Numbered from the stretch's first letter, positions 28,139 through 36,730 are shown. The stretch is DNA of 64,000 nt from Streptomyces pyxinae (GCF_024756275.1 NZ_JANUGQ010000003.1:1-64000); one strand, 5' to 3'. The notes: a model not told the origin generated them from the sequence alone. A program made the numbers and translations.

Positions 28139-28191
28139 CGTCCGGATCGTGCCGGGCCCCGGCCTGATCCGGCTCCCGGCTGATCCGGACG
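28139..28191. terminator. large stem-loop after the VirB6-like gene
   Basis: CGTCCGGATC (28139-28148) and GATCCGGACG (28182-28191) form a perfect 10-bp stem with a 33-nt loop that itself folds (GGGCCCCGG). It may attenuate transcription between channel genes and the distal cargo-like genes, or protect mRNA ends. No U-tract. Confidence 0.45.
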
Positions 28192-28272
28192 GCAGGCCCG
28201 GGGCCCGCACCCAGGCCCGCGACCGCACCCGCTCGCGCCGGGAACCCCCGAAGACCTGAGGACAGCACCACC

Positions 28273-28905
28273 ATGGCCAGTCTCATCGCCGACCACGACC
28301 CCGCCGCGCTCCTCACCGAGGTGAACGCGCTCCTCCCTGTCGACTGGCCCGCCCTCTGGGCCGGCATCCCCACCGACACCGCCCGCCGCGACCAGTGGTG
28401 CGAGGGCTTCGGCTGGCAGCCGCTGTGGGAGTCGTGGGGCCTGTGGGTCCGCACCCGCGACGACGGCCGGCTGCATCTGGCCGCCGCCGGAGCCGGCCGG
28501 CCGGTGGTCGCGGTCGAGTACAACGCCTGGCAGGTGCGCGGCGACTCGGCCGACCAGAACCCCGAGTTGATGGCCGCCGCCACCGACCGCTACCACGCCC
28601 ACCTGACAGCCCTGCGCACTGTCCTCGGTGAGCCCCGGTGGGAGGGCGCCTGGGACGCCCCGGACTTCCCCGAGCCCCCGGCCCCCGGCCGCTGGCCCAC
28701 CCCGGAACGGCGGCTGCGCCACCAGGACCCGCACCGGCTCGCCGGCTGGGCCTTCAGCACCCCCGGCGCACCGGTGATCGCGCTCACCGCCAATCTCGGG
28801 CCCACCACGGCGGGCACCGAGTTCGCCGGAGGCGCGTCGGTCAACCTCACCTTCCACGGCCCCGCCGACCCCGAGCCCGTCCCCCGCGCCGGTTGGCTGC
28901 TCTGA
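28273..28905 (+). CDS. unrecognised soluble protein, paralog A of the secretion locus
   Basis: A 210-aa Trp-rich soluble protein without signal peptide. It shares an order of motifs with the next gene: VDWPALWAGIP, WCEGFGWQP, RTVLGEPRWEGAWD, then RRLRHQDPHRLAGWAF. The C-terminal half is beta-rich (APVIALTANLG, SVNLTFHG). The pair appears to arise from duplication. Being downstream of the channel genes in the same direction, it could be a cytoplasmic accessory, chaperone/immunity protein or cargo; none is shown. Confidence 0.75.
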   Translation: MASLIADHDPAALLTEVNALLPVDWPALWAGIPTDTARRDQWCEGFGWQPLWESWGLWVRTRDDGRLHLAAAGAGRPVVAVEYNAWQVRGDSADQNPELMAAATDRYHAHLTALRTVLGEPRWEGAWDAPDFPEPPAPGRWPTPERRLRHQDPHRLAGWAFSTPGAPVIALTANLGPTTAGTEFAGGASVNLTFHGPADPEPVPRAGWLL

Positions 28906-28956
28906 CCCGACCGCCTGCTATGACATGACGACCACCTCGGAAAGGAGCACCGCCCC

Positions 28957-29580
28957 ATGGGCCTGACCACCGGCGGACCGCAGAACCGCACCCCCCAAGA
29001 ACTCATCACCGAACTGCGCGGCCTCACCCACGTCCACTGGGAAACCGTCTGGAACGGCCCCCCGTACCCCGGCAAGGGTCTCGACATGTGGTGCGCCCAA
29101 TTCGGCTGGACACCGACGCAGTTCGAGCGGGTGCTCAATGTGCGCACCGACACCGGCGGTGAACTGACACTGAGCTCACTCGGGCGCTGGGCACCCGTGA
29201 GGAGCCTCGACCACTGGGTCTGGGGGGCCGCCGCCGAGACTGCCGCCGACAATCCCCTGGTCCTGGCCGAAGCGGCACGGGCCTGGCCGCTCTATGTCAC
29301 TGCGGCCTCCTCGGTACTCGGTGAACCGGCCTGGGAAGGCGCCTGGGACTCGGTCAACTTCCCCTCCGTGCTCCCCAGGAACGCGGTCCCCCGCGAGGAG
29401 GACCGGGTCCAGGAGAAGGACCCCTACCGCATCGCCTACTGGGAGCCGGCGTCCGAGGGGAGCCACCTCGTCAGCCTCTCGGTCAAGCCGTCCCTGGGCA
29501 CCGCGGACGGCTCCGACAGCGGCGCGGCCAACATGGCCCTGCGGGTCTACCCACGCCCGGTGGAAAGCGGTCGGCGATGA
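28957..29580 (+). CDS. unrecognised soluble protein, paralog B of the secretion locus
   Basis: A 207-aa paralog of the preceding gene product: VHWETVWNGPP, WCAQFGWTP, SSVLGEPAWEGAWD, RVQEKDPYRIAYWEP. AAAGGAG precedes ATG 28957. Its stop overlaps the next start by 4 nt (ATGA), so it is translationally coupled to the 421-aa protein, suggesting the two work as a pair. The paralogs differ mostly in the mid-region, as expected of proteins adapted to different partners. Confidence 0.75.
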   Translation: MGLTTGGPQNRTPQELITELRGLTHVHWETVWNGPPYPGKGLDMWCAQFGWTPTQFERVLNVRTDTGGELTLSSLGRWAPVRSLDHWVWGAAAETAADNPLVLAEAARAWPLYVTAASSVLGEPAWEGAWDSVNFPSVLPRNAVPREEDRVQEKDPYRIAYWEPASEGSHLVSLSVKPSLGTADGSDSGAANMALRVYPRPVESGRR

Positions 29581-30842
29581 CCACGCGCCCGATACCCGAG
29601 TCCGTTGTGGAGGGGGCCCTCCGCAGGGCCCACGCACGGCACGAGGCCGAGCAGGAAGCCAACGAGAACCCCAAGGCGGTCGCCGGACGCATCAAGGCGG
29701 CGGCGAAGGCCGCCGGGGTGAGCCCCAAGGAGTACATCGACCGACTGGTCCGGGACCGCGCCAAGCTGACCCCGTCCGACGGCGAGCGCCCGGTCAGCGC
29801 CTACTGGTCGCACGGCCTGGAGCATCCGGAGGCTCCGCTGAACAGCCAGGGCCAGCACTTCCTCTCCCAGCGCTTCATCGCCGAGGAGTGGGCCCATCAG
29901 CAGAACCAGGCGGTGCCGGGATCCGCGCAGACCTTGGAGACCACGGCAGGTGGCCGGGAACTCGACGACATGTTCCTCTGGGACGGAGACGTTCGCCAAG
30001 AACTCGGCGGCGAGGTCCAGGGCTTCGGCAATGCGTATGCCTCCGAGTGCTGGGGCGCCATCTCCGCGACGTACGCCGGACTGGCCGAAGGCCCCACTCC
30101 CGTCTTCGCCGAGACCGCCTACAGCCGGTCGATCCTGTACACCCAGGAGCTGGACGCCCTCCAGGCCAACACCGGGGTCGGTCTGGACAACATCCACTTC
30201 GTCTACGAGCCACCCCCGACCTGGCCCGAGGTGTCACGCGACGAACTCGGCGCCCACGCCGTGCGCGCGACGGTCCAGTTCGACGACCCCACCAAGCCCC
30301 GGTACTTCGACCCCCAGGACTACGCCACCCAGCCACCCGAAACACGCGCCCAGGCGCTCGGCGAAGTCATGACCGGCACCGTCCCCCGGAAAGCCGAGCA
30401 GGCCACCGAAACAGGCCCGGACGGCCCCGAGCCGACCCCCAAGTCCCCTGCGGCCGAGACCGAAAGCGAAACCGAGGCCGCCAAGTCCGCCACGGCCGAG
30501 GCCGGGACCACCACGGCCGAGGTCAGCGGCCCCGAGGCGGCCGCCCCCGAAGCACCCACGGCCGCTCCCCCGGCGAAGGAATCCACCCCCACGGTGGAGG
30601 AACCCACCGCCACGGCAACCGGGCAGCCCGCCCCCGCCGCCGAGAGCCCCGCGCCCGCCGCCCCGGCGGCCCGGGAGGCCCCCGCGCGGGGCATCCCGCT
30701 GCCGGACTGGCAACTCGGCTTCACCGTCAAACCGACCGCGGCCGCCCACGGCACCGCCGGGCAGGCCGCGGCGGCCCCGGAGAGCGGGCCCGCGCCCGAG
30801 CTCACGCCCAGGGCCGCCGCAGCGGGGGTGGAGGGACCGTGA
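29577..30842 (+). CDS. unrecognised 421-aa protein with disordered C-terminus (candidate substrate)
   Basis: Coupled to paralog B by ATGA overlap. Residues 1-70 are a charged helical segment (RRAHARHEAEQEANENPKAV, AGVSPKEYIDRLVRDRA). About 75-270 is a globular domain with aromatic motifs (YWSHGLEHP, FLWDGDV, NIHFVYEPPPTWPE, RYFDPQDY). The last 150 residues are an Ala/Pro/Glu/Thr low-complexity tail. No signal peptide or known catalytic motif. An N-terminal helix, a central domain and a long flexible tail would suit an exported substrate, but this is inference. Confidence 0.7.
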   Translation: MTTRPIPESVVEGALRRAHARHEAEQEANENPKAVAGRIKAAAKAAGVSPKEYIDRLVRDRAKLTPSDGERPVSAYWSHGLEHPEAPLNSQGQHFLSQRFIAEEWAHQQNQAVPGSAQTLETTAGGRELDDMFLWDGDVRQELGGEVQGFGNAYASECWGAISATYAGLAEGPTPVFAETAYSRSILYTQELDALQANTGVGLDNIHFVYEPPPTWPEVSRDELGAHAVRATVQFDDPTKPRYFDPQDYATQPPETRAQALGEVMTGTVPRKAEQATETGPDGPEPTPKSPAAETESETEAAKSATAEAGTTTAEVSGPEAAAPEAPTAAPPAKESTPTVEEPTATATGQPAPAAESPAPAAPAAREAPARGIPLPDWQLGFTVKPTAAAHGTAGQAAAAPESGPAPELTPRAAAAGVEGP

Positions 30843-31432
30843 GTACACGTGTCACCGCCGGCTCCGCCGTGCGCCGGCTGCTGCGCCAGGACCGGGCGGA
30901 CACCTGGGCCGTACGGCTGCTCCCCAGGATCGTCTTCGGGCTGGCCGCCGGCTACACCGTATGGCTGCTCGCGTCCCAGGGGCTGCCGCAGTTCGTCGCC
31001 GTGTGCGCGGTGGCGGGCCTCACCCTGATCGGCTGGTCGCTCCGGCGGCGCGGGCAGCTGCTGCTCGCGCTCTGCGCCACGGCGGTCACCGCCGCCGTCA
31101 CCGGCTACCTCGCCGCCGTCGCCGACATCGCCCGGGGCGCGGGGGCCGGGGCGCTGAGCGGGCAGGCGGTCTTCGGCTACTGGGCGCTCGCCGGGATGGC
31201 GCTGCTGGGAGCCTGGATGGTCCGGGACCACCCGGGGCGGCGCGGGGTCACCGTACTGGCCGCCGATGTGGTGCTCGTCATCACCTCCGGGGTGGGCACG
31301 GTCGTCCCCGGCGCCTCCGTGCTCCTCGGCTTCGCGGGCGTGGTGGCGGTGCTGCTGGCGCGCGGTGGCGGGCTCGCCGCCGCGCGAAGGCGGTTGCGGC
31401 GTGGCGGAAAACCGCCCGTGGGTTCCGGGTGA
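30839..31432 (+). CDS. small polytopic membrane protein
   Basis: A 197-aa protein starting at GTG 30839, overlapping the previous stop by 4 nt (GTGA). Five to six hydrophobic segments (IVFGLAAGYTVWLLAS, FVAVCAVAGLTLIGW, LLLALCATAVTAAVTGYLAA, GYWALAGMALLGAWMV, VTVLAADVVLVITSGVGTVV, VLLGFAGVVAVLLA) with a basic C-terminus ARRRLRRGGK. Last gene of the long rightward arm. Function unknown. Confidence 0.75.
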   Translation: MSTRVTAGSAVRRLLRQDRADTWAVRLLPRIVFGLAAGYTVWLLASQGLPQFVAVCAVAGLTLIGWSLRRRGQLLLALCATAVTAAVTGYLAAVADIARGAGAGALSGQAVFGYWALAGMALLGAWMVRDHPGRRGVTVLAADVVLVITSGVGTVVPGASVLLGFAGVVAVLLARGGGLAAARRRLRRGGKPPVGSG

Positions 31433-31511
31433 ATCGTCCTGATGTGCGCTCAACCTGATGCCGTGCGGCCGGAAACCGTACGGCCTCATGGCTTTGTGGC
31501 CGCCGATTCCG

Positions 31512-31543
31512 GTGATCTAGAGTCCCCGCAGTTCATAGATCAC
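31512..31543 (+). promoter_or_regulatory. inverted repeat upstream of the WhiB-like fusion gene
   Basis: GTGATCT (31512-31518) and AGATCAC (31537-31543) are exact inverted copies, 18 nt apart, ending 15 nt before the start codon and next to the GGGGGA ribosome site. The position suits an operator, possibly for autoregulation. TAGAGT at 31518-31523 could be a -10. Confidence 0.4.
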
Positions 31544-31557
31544 GGGGGATCTCAGTC

Positions 31558-33075
31558 ATGGTCACATCAGTCAGTCCGCCGCTGCCCGCGTCCGCGCGGT
31601 CGGTCGCCGCGTCCGTGCCCGTACCCTGCCAGCGGCGGCCCGACGTCTTCCAGCACCCGCTGATGACGAACCCGCCCGCCCGCAGCATGGATCTGCCGAT
31701 CCAGAAGCAGCGGCTCCAGGCGCTCTCCCACGCGGCCCGGCGGCTCTGCTCCTCCTGCCCTCTCTGGGCGGAGTGCCTCCGGGACTCCGTGGCCCGCGCC
31801 GACCCGGGCGGCTTCGCGGCCGCCACCACCCGGCAGGACCGGCTCCGGATCCGTCAGTACCTCGGCATCGGGGACGCCCGGGGCGAGTTGGTGGCGCTGC
31901 CCGCCTTCCGGAGCGACGCGGTCGGTCCGAGCGCGGTCGTCGCGGCGTTCGAGGCGGTACGGGAACGGCGCCAGGACCCGGCAGGCCCGCCCTCGGAGGG
32001 GCCCGCCGCGCCCCTCCCCTTGAACGGCGAGGGCGGCACACCCGGCGGTCACAGCGACCCAGGCAGCCCCATCGATCCCGGCCGATCCACCGGACCCGCC
32101 GACCCCACCGGGCCCGGCCGGACCCGGAGCCCGGGCGGCGGGCCGCGTACCAACCCCGACCCCACAGACGAGGTGGCAGAAGCAGCCATGGCGGCCACGG
32201 CAGACCAGCGGATCACCTTCTCCCTGAAGGATCCGGCCCTCGCCATCCAGCGGGCGGTCCTCGGCCCGCTGGTGCGCTCCGTCCTCCCCACCCTGGAGAT
32301 CACCGAACGGCTCGCGGGCATGCTGGCGCCCGTGGCCGCCGCCGGGGCGCCCCCGCAGCTGATCGACGCCTGCCGGCAGAGTCGCCGGGCCCTGGAGGAG
32401 TGGCACGCCGAGGCCGGGGAGGCGGCGGACGGCACCGCGCCCGGACCGGCGGACGGCGGACTGACCGGCTCCGTCAGCGTCGACCTGGTGACCAGCGACC
32501 CGCTCGCCGCGCTGCGCCAGGAGATCTTCGACCCGCTGCTGCGGCGCCTCGCCGAGACCCTGGAGCGGATCGGGACCATCGCCGAGCTGCTGCTCGCCTC
32601 GCCCGGCGAACCCGTGCCGCACGCTCCCGCCCTGGCGGCCGTACGGGACTCGGTGCGCGACTTCGCCTCGCACTTCGAGCGGTACGACATCCTCTCGCCC
32701 CGGGGCCGGAGCGGCTCCCGGATCTCCGGTCTCCCCGGGCCCGATCCGCGCGGCCGGACCGGTGGGGCCGGGGCGTCCTCCCGTACGGTGATCCCGTTCG
32801 CCGCCCGGCCCACGCCGAGCCTGCGCCGGGCGGTGGAGGCGGCGGTGACGACCCTGCCCGGCCCGTTCACCAGCCGCGACGTCTGGCTGGCGCTGCCCCC
32901 GGGGGCGTACCAGGACTCGGGCAAGTCGGTCAGCAACGCCCTCTCCGCCCTGGTCAAGGCGGGCCGGCTGCACCGGGTGTCGCGGGGTACGTACGCACGG
33001 GTCGCCGCGCACTCCGATTCCCCGGCCGACCCCCCGGCCGGCGCCCTGCCCGAGACCGCCGCCGCGCACTCCTGA
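31558..33075 (+). CDS. WhiB-like Fe-S domain fused to a C-terminal winged helix
   Basis: A 505-aa putative regulator. The N-terminus has the WhiB cysteine set: Cys24, then C64-x2-C67-x5-C73 (LCSSCPLWAEC), with DVFQHP after the first Cys and DPGGFAAATTRQDRLRIRQY in place of the usual G[IV]WGG turn and basic tail. A helical mid-region (about 210-370) follows, then a winged-helix-like domain (about 418-480: VTTLPGPFTSRDVWLALPPG, SVSNALSALVKAGRL). WhiB proteins are normally about 80-130 aa and bind a [4Fe-4S] cluster. ATG 31558 has GGGGGA upstream. Its position suggests control of the secretion locus. Confidence 0.78.
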   Translation: MVTSVSPPLPASARSVAASVPVPCQRRPDVFQHPLMTNPPARSMDLPIQKQRLQALSHAARRLCSSCPLWAECLRDSVARADPGGFAAATTRQDRLRIRQYLGIGDARGELVALPAFRSDAVGPSAVVAAFEAVRERRQDPAGPPSEGPAAPLPLNGEGGTPGGHSDPGSPIDPGRSTGPADPTGPGRTRSPGGGPRTNPDPTDEVAEAAMAATADQRITFSLKDPALAIQRAVLGPLVRSVLPTLEITERLAGMLAPVAAAGAPPQLIDACRQSRRALEEWHAEAGEAADGTAPGPADGGLTGSVSVDLVTSDPLAALRQEIFDPLLRRLAETLERIGTIAELLLASPGEPVPHAPALAAVRDSVRDFASHFERYDILSPRGRSGSRISGLPGPDPRGRTGGAGASSRTVIPFAARPTPSLRRAVEAAVTTLPGPFTSRDVWLALPPGAYQDSGKSVSNALSALVKAGRLHRVSRGTYARVAAHSDSPADPPAGALPETAAAHS

Positions 33076-33138
33076 AGCCATCCGAAGCGTCCCCGCCCAC
33101 ACCCCTGCCCCCGCCCCCGCCCCGAAGGGATCTCCGTC

Positions 33139-33378
33139 GTGCACCCCAGTCAGCCGGACGCCGATGTCCGCGTCTTCTCCCCCAACGCGGGCCTGATCGA
33201 CGGCGTACCCGTCACCGCCCCGCCCTACGGCGACATCCAGGACGTCGTCATCGGCGTCCTCCAGGAGCGGGCCCAGCAGCTGGGCGCGCCGGTCCCGGCC
33301 CGGATCGACGACGGGCGCTACGGCGGGGTGATCCGCATTCTGATCCACCCGGACGGGGCCACCGAAGCGATGGAGTGA
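33139..33378 (+). CDS. small hypothetical protein
   Basis: A 79-aa soluble protein starting at GTG 33139 with AAGGGAT upstream. Contains VFSPNAGLIDGVPVTAPPYG and a C-terminal half GVIRILIHPDG with beta character. Last gene before a strong hairpin, so it probably closes the WhiB-like transcription unit. Not recognised. Confidence 0.65.
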   Translation: MHPSQPDADVRVFSPNAGLIDGVPVTAPPYGDIQDVVIGVLQERAQQLGAPVPARIDDGRYGGVIRILIHPDGATEAME

Positions 33379-33403
33379 CGGGGCACGGGGCACGGGGTGA
33401 CGG

Positions 33404-33433
33404 AGCCCGGATCCGGGGTCCGGGATCCGGGCT
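33404..33433. terminator. bidirectional terminator
   Basis: 11-bp perfect stem AGCCCGGATCC / GGATCCGGGCT with an 8-nt loop between convergent genes (33378 + and 33450 -). Confidence 0.8.
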
Positions 33434-33449
33434 TCGGGGCCCGCTCCCG

Positions 33450-34487
33450 TCACTCCGGCCGGGGCGCCGGCGGGAGGTAGGGGCCGGGGCCCTTGAGGGT
33501 GCGGTGGATGGGGGCGGTGGCGGTGTGACGGAGGCCCGGGAGGGTGGCCACCGACTCGGTGACATAGCGGTAGAAGAACTGGGCGTTGGGCACGTCCACG
33601 GCGGCGAACAGGTTGGCGGCGCCCGTGACGGCGGCGGCGAACGAGACCTCCGGGTGCGCCGCCAGGGCATTGCCCGCCTCGGGGAGCCGGGCCGGATCGA
33701 TCTCCAGCCAGAGGGAGGCGCGGAAGGCGCGGTGCACGATGTCCGGGTGGTACTCGACGTCGTAGTAGAGGAGGCCCTCGGCGCGCAGCTCCGCCATCCG
33801 GCGGCGGACGGTGGAGGGGGAGAGACCGGTGGCGCGGGCGAGTTCACCGACCGGGGCCCGGCCGTCGCGGGCCAGCAGGTCGAGCATCTCCCGGTCGGCG
33901 CTGTCGAGCCCGACGGCGGGCCCGGATTCCGCGGGCGGGGGCGGCGCGGCCGGCGGGGCGAGGGCGGCGGCCTGTTCGGGCGTGAGCGGACCGGTCTTGT
34001 TGATCGAGCTGAGGTTCTGCCCGAAGAAGACATGGAGCAGGCAGTGCGCGGCCACGTCCACCACCCGGGGCGTGCGGGGCAGCCGTTGCAGCAGCAGGGT
34101 GTCGCCCCGGCTCGGCTCCGGAGTCCGTACCGAGCAGCTGATCTCGGTACCGCCCGAGATCAGGTTCACCCAGGTCGTGTCGGTCCTGCGGGCCAGCGCC
34201 CGGCCGATGGACTCGGCCGCGTCGGGGGTGCAGCGCACCCGGACGAACCAGGGCGATTCGCCCAGCCGGAGCGGATCGGTGAGCCCGAGCACCCGCAGGG
34301 CGCCGGACGAGCGGAGGCGGGCCCAGTGGCGGGCCACCGTCTGATCGGAGACCCCGAGCACCTCCGCCAGCTCCCGGAAGGACGCCCGGCCGTTGATCTG
34401 GAGCGCCTGGGCCAGTGCCCGGTCCGCTGCGGTCAGCTCGACGCGGGGCGGGGCCTGGGTGTCGAGATACGTCGCCATGAGGCTCAT
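33450..34487 (-). CDS. Lrp/AsnC-family regulator with two HTH/ligand modules
   Basis: A 345-aa double-length Lrp/AsnC protein. The first AsnC-type HTH at about 14-60 (LTAADRALAQALQINGRASF, then GVSDQTVARHWARLRSSGAL) and the second at about 183-232 (LDSADREMLDLLARDGRAPV, then GLSPSTVRRRMAELRAEGLL) are each followed by an Lrp-type ligand/oligomerisation domain. A tandem layout in one chain acts as an intramolecular dimer. Start ATG 34487; MATYLDTQ 9 nt downstream is an alternative. Divergent from the DHA2 exporter gene, which it may control. Confidence 0.87.
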   Translation of the reverse strand: MSLMATYLDTQAPPRVELTAADRALAQALQINGRASFRELAEVLGVSDQTVARHWARLRSSGALRVLGLTDPLRLGESPWFVRVRCTPDAAESIGRALARRTDTTWVNLISGGTEISCSVRTPEPSRGDTLLLQRLPRTPRVVDVAAHCLLHVFFGQNLSSINKTGPLTPEQAAALAPPAAPPPPAESGPAVGLDSADREMLDLLARDGRAPVGELARATGLSPSTVRRRMAELRAEGLLYYDVEYHPDIVHRAFRASLWLEIDPARLPEAGNALAAHPEVSFAAAVTGAANLFAAVDVPNAQFFYRYVTESVATLPGLRHTATAPIHRTLKGPGPYLPPAPRPE

Positions 34488-34879
34488 AATGTCGGATTCA
34501 CGCACGGGCGACCGCTCGGGTAGGGGGAGCGGGCAGGCGTACGCAGACTCGTCGGTGGGGTCAGACGGTCGCCCGGCCCACCGATCGGACGGTCGTCCGG
34601 CCCCACCGGTCAGACGGTCGTCCGGTCGTCCGGTCGTCCCGCCGTCCGGCGGCCTGTCCGGACCCGGGCCCCGGACCGGGGCCGAACCGGGGGGCCGATG
34701 CCCGGAACCGGGGCCGTCGTCGCTCCCGGACCGGGTGCGTCGGCACCCCCGGACCGGCGGCCACGCGGACCCGTGTCCGTGCCGGACCGGTGTCCGCACC
34801 GGACGGTGATCGCACCGCCCGCTCTCGCCCCCGCACCCCGAATGCCTTCCCGCCCCCCGAATGAACTGGAGAACCCGAC
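34488..34879. other. intergenic region, regulator/exporter divergent promoters
   Basis: 392 bp with no accepted gene. It carries degenerate direct repeats of an ACGGTCGTCCGG/ACGGTCGCCCGG element (about 34564-34640) and a CGGGACCGG/GGAACCGGGG cluster (about 34655-34805). The promoters of both flanking genes must lie here; no -35/-10 pair stands out. Confidence 0.45.
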
Positions 34880-36541
34880 ATGCGCAAGTGGTGGCCCCTC
34901 GTGGCGGTCTGCCTGGGCGCCTTCATCCTGCTGGTGGACGTGACCATCGTGAACGTGGCGCTGCCCGGCATGGCCGGCGATCTGGACGCCTCGTTCGCCG
35001 CCCTCCAATGGGTGATCGACGGCTACGCGCTGGCGCTCGCCGCCCTGCTGCTGGCCTCGGGCTCGCTGGCCGACCGGTTCGGCCACCGCCGCCTCTACGT
35101 CTACGGCCTCGGCGTCTTCGCCGCCGCCTCGCTGGCCTGCGGGCTGGCGCCGGACGTCCCGGTGCTGATCGCCGCCCGGGTGGTGCAGGGCGTGGGCGGC
35201 GCGGCCATGTTCGCGACCTCGGCCGCTCTGCTGCTCGGGTCGTACCAGGGCCGGGACCGGGGCACCGCATTCGGGATCTGGGGCGCGGCGAACGGTGCCG
35301 CCGCCGCCGCCGGACCGCTGCTCGGCGGGCTGCTGACCGAGCACCTGGGATGGCCCGCGATCTTCCTGGTGAACCTGCCGATCGCCGCCGTCGCCATCGT
35401 GCTGACCCTCCGGGTCGTCCCGGCCGACACCTCCCGGCACGCTTCCGGCCGGGCGCCCGCCCGGGTGGACGTGGCCGGGGCGGCGACCTTCACCCTGGCC
35501 GCGGGCTCGCTGACGTACGCGCTCATCCGGGGCGGCGACGCGGGCTGGACCTCCACCGAGGTGGTGGCCGCGTTCGTGGTGGCGGCCGTGGCGCTCGCCG
35601 CCTTCGTCGCCGCCGAGCTCGGGGCCGGGCGGCGGGGCAGGTCCCCGATGCTGGACCTCGCGCTGCTCCGGCGGCCGTCCTTCGCCGGGCTCATGGGCGG
35701 CGCGCTGCTGCTCCAGGGCGGCGCGTTCGGCTGCCTGGTGCTGCTCTCGATCTGGCTCCAGTCGGTACTGGAGCTCGGGCCGATCGCGGCGGGACTGGCG
35801 CTGACCCCGCTGGCCGGGGCCTCCTTCCTGGTGTCGGCCGTCGCCGGGCGCCATGTCCAGCGGCTGGCCCCGCGCCTGCCCATCGGCGCCGGGCTGCTGG
35901 GCGTGGCGGGCGGCATGCTGCTGCTGCGCGCCGGGATGGCCCCGGACGCCGGGCGCGGCTCCCTGGTGGCCGGCCTGGTGGTGACGGGCATCGGCGTCGG
36001 CCTGGCCACGCCCATGCTGGTCTCGGCGGCCACCGCCTCCGTGGAGCCGCGGCGGGCCGGCATGGCGGGCGGCGCGGTCAACACCTTCCGCCAGCTCGGC
36101 ATGACCCTGGCCATCGCGGTGCTGGGCGCCGTCTTCACCGGCCGGGCCGACGGGGTCCTGGCGGGCACGGTGCCGGACGCCCGCGCGGCCGCCGCCGCCC
36201 TCGCCGGCGGTCAGGCCCAGCACCTGGTGGCGGCGGCTCCCGAGCCGCACCGGGAGGCCGCCCGGGAGCTGATGCACCGGGCCTTCGCCTCGGGCCTGGA
36301 CCAGGTCTTCCTGCTGGCCGCCGCGGCTGCCGCGCTCGGCGGAGTGCTGGTCCTCGCCCTGGTCCGGCCGACCGCGCCCGGAACCGGGGCGGCGCCCGCC
36401 GGAGTCCCCGGGGCCCGCGCCGCCGGAACGCCCGGCGACCCGGCCCCGGCCGCAGGACCCGACCGGAACGACGACCGGGACCGGGACGAGGACCGGGACC
36501 GGAACGACGACCGGACGCCGGTCTCACCGCACGCGCACTGA
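34880..36541 (+). CDS. DHA2-family (EmrB/QacA) MFS drug exporter
   Basis: A 553-aa proton-driven exporter with about 14 TMs. N-terminal motif WPLVAVCLGAFILLVDVTIV, then NVALPGMAGDL (motif D1-like), motif A GSLADRFGHRRLY, and motif C-like GPLLGGLLTEHLGWPAIFLV mark the DHA2 subfamily. The C-terminal 50 residues are a low-complexity DRN/DRD repeat tail on the cytoplasmic side. Substrate unknown. The ribosome site is weak (GAACTGGAGAACCCGAC). It is followed by a hairpin. Confidence 0.92.
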   Translation: MRKWWPLVAVCLGAFILLVDVTIVNVALPGMAGDLDASFAALQWVIDGYALALAALLLASGSLADRFGHRRLYVYGLGVFAAASLACGLAPDVPVLIAARVVQGVGGAAMFATSAALLLGSYQGRDRGTAFGIWGAANGAAAAAGPLLGGLLTEHLGWPAIFLVNLPIAAVAIVLTLRVVPADTSRHASGRAPARVDVAGAATFTLAAGSLTYALIRGGDAGWTSTEVVAAFVVAAVALAAFVAAELGAGRRGRSPMLDLALLRRPSFAGLMGGALLLQGGAFGCLVLLSIWLQSVLELGPIAAGLALTPLAGASFLVSAVAGRHVQRLAPRLPIGAGLLGVAGGMLLLRAGMAPDAGRGSLVAGLVVTGIGVGLATPMLVSAATASVEPRRAGMAGGAVNTFRQLGMTLAIAVLGAVFTGRADGVLAGTVPDARAAAAALAGGQAQHLVAAAPEPHREAARELMHRAFASGLDQVFLLAAAAAALGGVLVLALVRPTAPGTGAAPAGVPGARAAGTPGDPAPAAGPDRNDDRDRDEDRDRNDDRTPVSPHAH

Positions 36542-36654
36542 CCGACCCGCCGGGCCCGTACGCGTACCGACGCACCCGTACGGGCCCGGCCCCGTACCGC
36601 ACACCCCTGCGGGCCGGCCCCCGGGCCGTACGACCGGCCGGGTCAGGACCGGTA

Positions 36655-36686
36655 CGCCCCGGACGCCATGCTTCAGGTCCGGGGCG
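36655..36686. terminator. terminator after the MFS exporter
   Basis: 10-bp perfect stem CGCCCCGGAC / GTCCGGGGCG with a 12-nt loop, about 115 nt after the exporter stop and before the iron-regulated promoter. Confidence 0.75.
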
Positions 36687-36730
36687 CTCGGCGTCGTACC
36701 GCTTCACGCCGAGATCGACCGGACCCCGCC

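Noticed and set aside
12565..31432. Integrative conjugative element
   Set aside because: Transfer-type genes are present but no relaxase, FtsK-like TraB, integrase, Rep, att repeats or oriT-like structure was found; reported instead as a chromosomal secretion-like locus.
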